A stretch of DNA of 64,000 nt from Burkholderiales bacterium (GTDB lineage Bacteria > Pseudomonadota > Gammaproteobacteria > Burkholderiales > Burkholderiaceae_E). The notes under the pieces were generated by a model. That model saw only the letters and a program-made list of their open reading frames with translations. It made no database searches and was not told the DNA's origin. Shown here one piece after another: positions 63,961 through 64,000 of the stretch (its first letter is position 1; every line of letters starts with the position of its first letter). Made by a program: the position numbers and the translations under genes. The stretch lies in NCBI GenBank assembly GCA_003577305.1, contig QEVL01000012.1, positions 1 through 64,000 on the forward strand. The letters run 5' to 3'.

Positions 63961-64000
63961 TCAGATCAGCATGATCATCTCGCCGTAGCGCGCGACATCG
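63961..64000 (-). CDS. 3' end of an unidentified gene (partial)
   Basis: Reading into the window from the right edge on the minus strand, an open frame ends DVARYGEMIMLI followed by TGA (63961-63963). It is convergent with glyA. Too short to identify; the frame could be chance. Confidence 0.3.
   Translation of the reverse strand, partial: DVARYGEMIMLI

Overview
The window is a very GC-rich chromosomal segment from a denitrifying, respiratory betaproteobacterium, most likely of the order Burkholderiales. Support comes from the OmpC-type porin with a C-terminal Phe, the gene runs rplM-rpsI-argC-(DUF6776-like)-bactofilin-erpA and anmK-M23 peptidase-tyrS, Coq7 for ubiquinone synthesis, and a proteobacterial nosRZDFYLX cluster. 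It opens inside the 3' end of a 23S rRNA gene, followed by 5S rRNA and the rRNA-operon terminator. A LysR regulator and a small protein gene follow; the latter ends in a compact tandem-hairpin RNA.

Positions 2.2-30.4 kb hold the most striking part. A long minus-strand run of 18 genes (30430 down to 4136) starts with a GntR regulator. Read in transcription order it encodes: a thiolase, an AMP-forming CoA ligase, a two-subunit hydantoinase/oxoprolinase-type ATP-dependent enzyme, an acyl-CoA dehydrogenase, a two-subunit B12-dependent acyl-CoA mutase, a three-subunit molybdenum hydroxylase with its own MoaD-like protein, a CaiB-type CoA-transferase, a 3-hydroxyacyl-CoA dehydrogenase/enoyl-CoA hydratase fusion, a Liv-type ABC importer, and a 2-oxoacid:ferredoxin oxidoreductase of the indolepyruvate type. 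This set matches step by step the anaerobic indole-3-acetate (auxin) pathway known from Aromatoleum/Azoarcus. In that route the indole ring is hydroxylated to the 2-oxo form, the lactam is cleaved with ATP to an (aminophenyl)succinyl-CoA, and CoA is moved to the other carboxylate. The carbon skeleton is then rearranged to (aminobenzyl)malonyl-CoA, oxidatively decarboxylated to aminocinnamoyl-CoA, and beta-oxidised to 2-aminobenzoyl-CoA. The assignment is by gene content and motifs, not by experiment. Converging on this run are two overlapping plus-strand genes. The first fuses a MeaB-type mutase-chaperone GTPase to the N-terminal half of the molybdoenzyme maturase XdhC; the second carries the XdhC Rossmann half. 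One polypeptide would therefore link maturation of the two difficult cofactor enzymes of the same pathway. The mutase large subunit also has an altered active site, with the conserved His-x-Gln-Thr stretch replaced by a run of glycines.

From 30.6 to 42.9 kb come an acetoacetyl-CoA synthetase-like ligase, a ferritin-like protein divergent from nosR, and a complete, translationally coupled nosRZDFYL-apbE (nosX) cluster for nitrous oxide reduction, with a putative FNR/NNR-type site upstream. NosZ appears to carry a Tat signal followed by a lipobox. From 43 to 50.5 kb are LD-carboxypeptidase, an M20 amidohydrolase, a lipoprotein aminopeptidase, FadD, and a 2-aminobenzoate-CoA ligase with a MarR regulator. 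The last pair makes the same end product, 2-aminobenzoyl-CoA, as the indoleacetate route.

The remainder (50.6-64 kb) is mostly core genome: porin, coq7, an OsmC-like protein, rplM-rpsI, argC, a bactofilin, erpA, anmK, an M23 peptidase, tyrS, a PEBP-family protein, a histidine phosphatase and glyA. The 537-base gap before rplM contains a second tandem-hairpin RNA that shares sequence and layout with the one at 2.2 kb, here with its own sigma70-type promoter.
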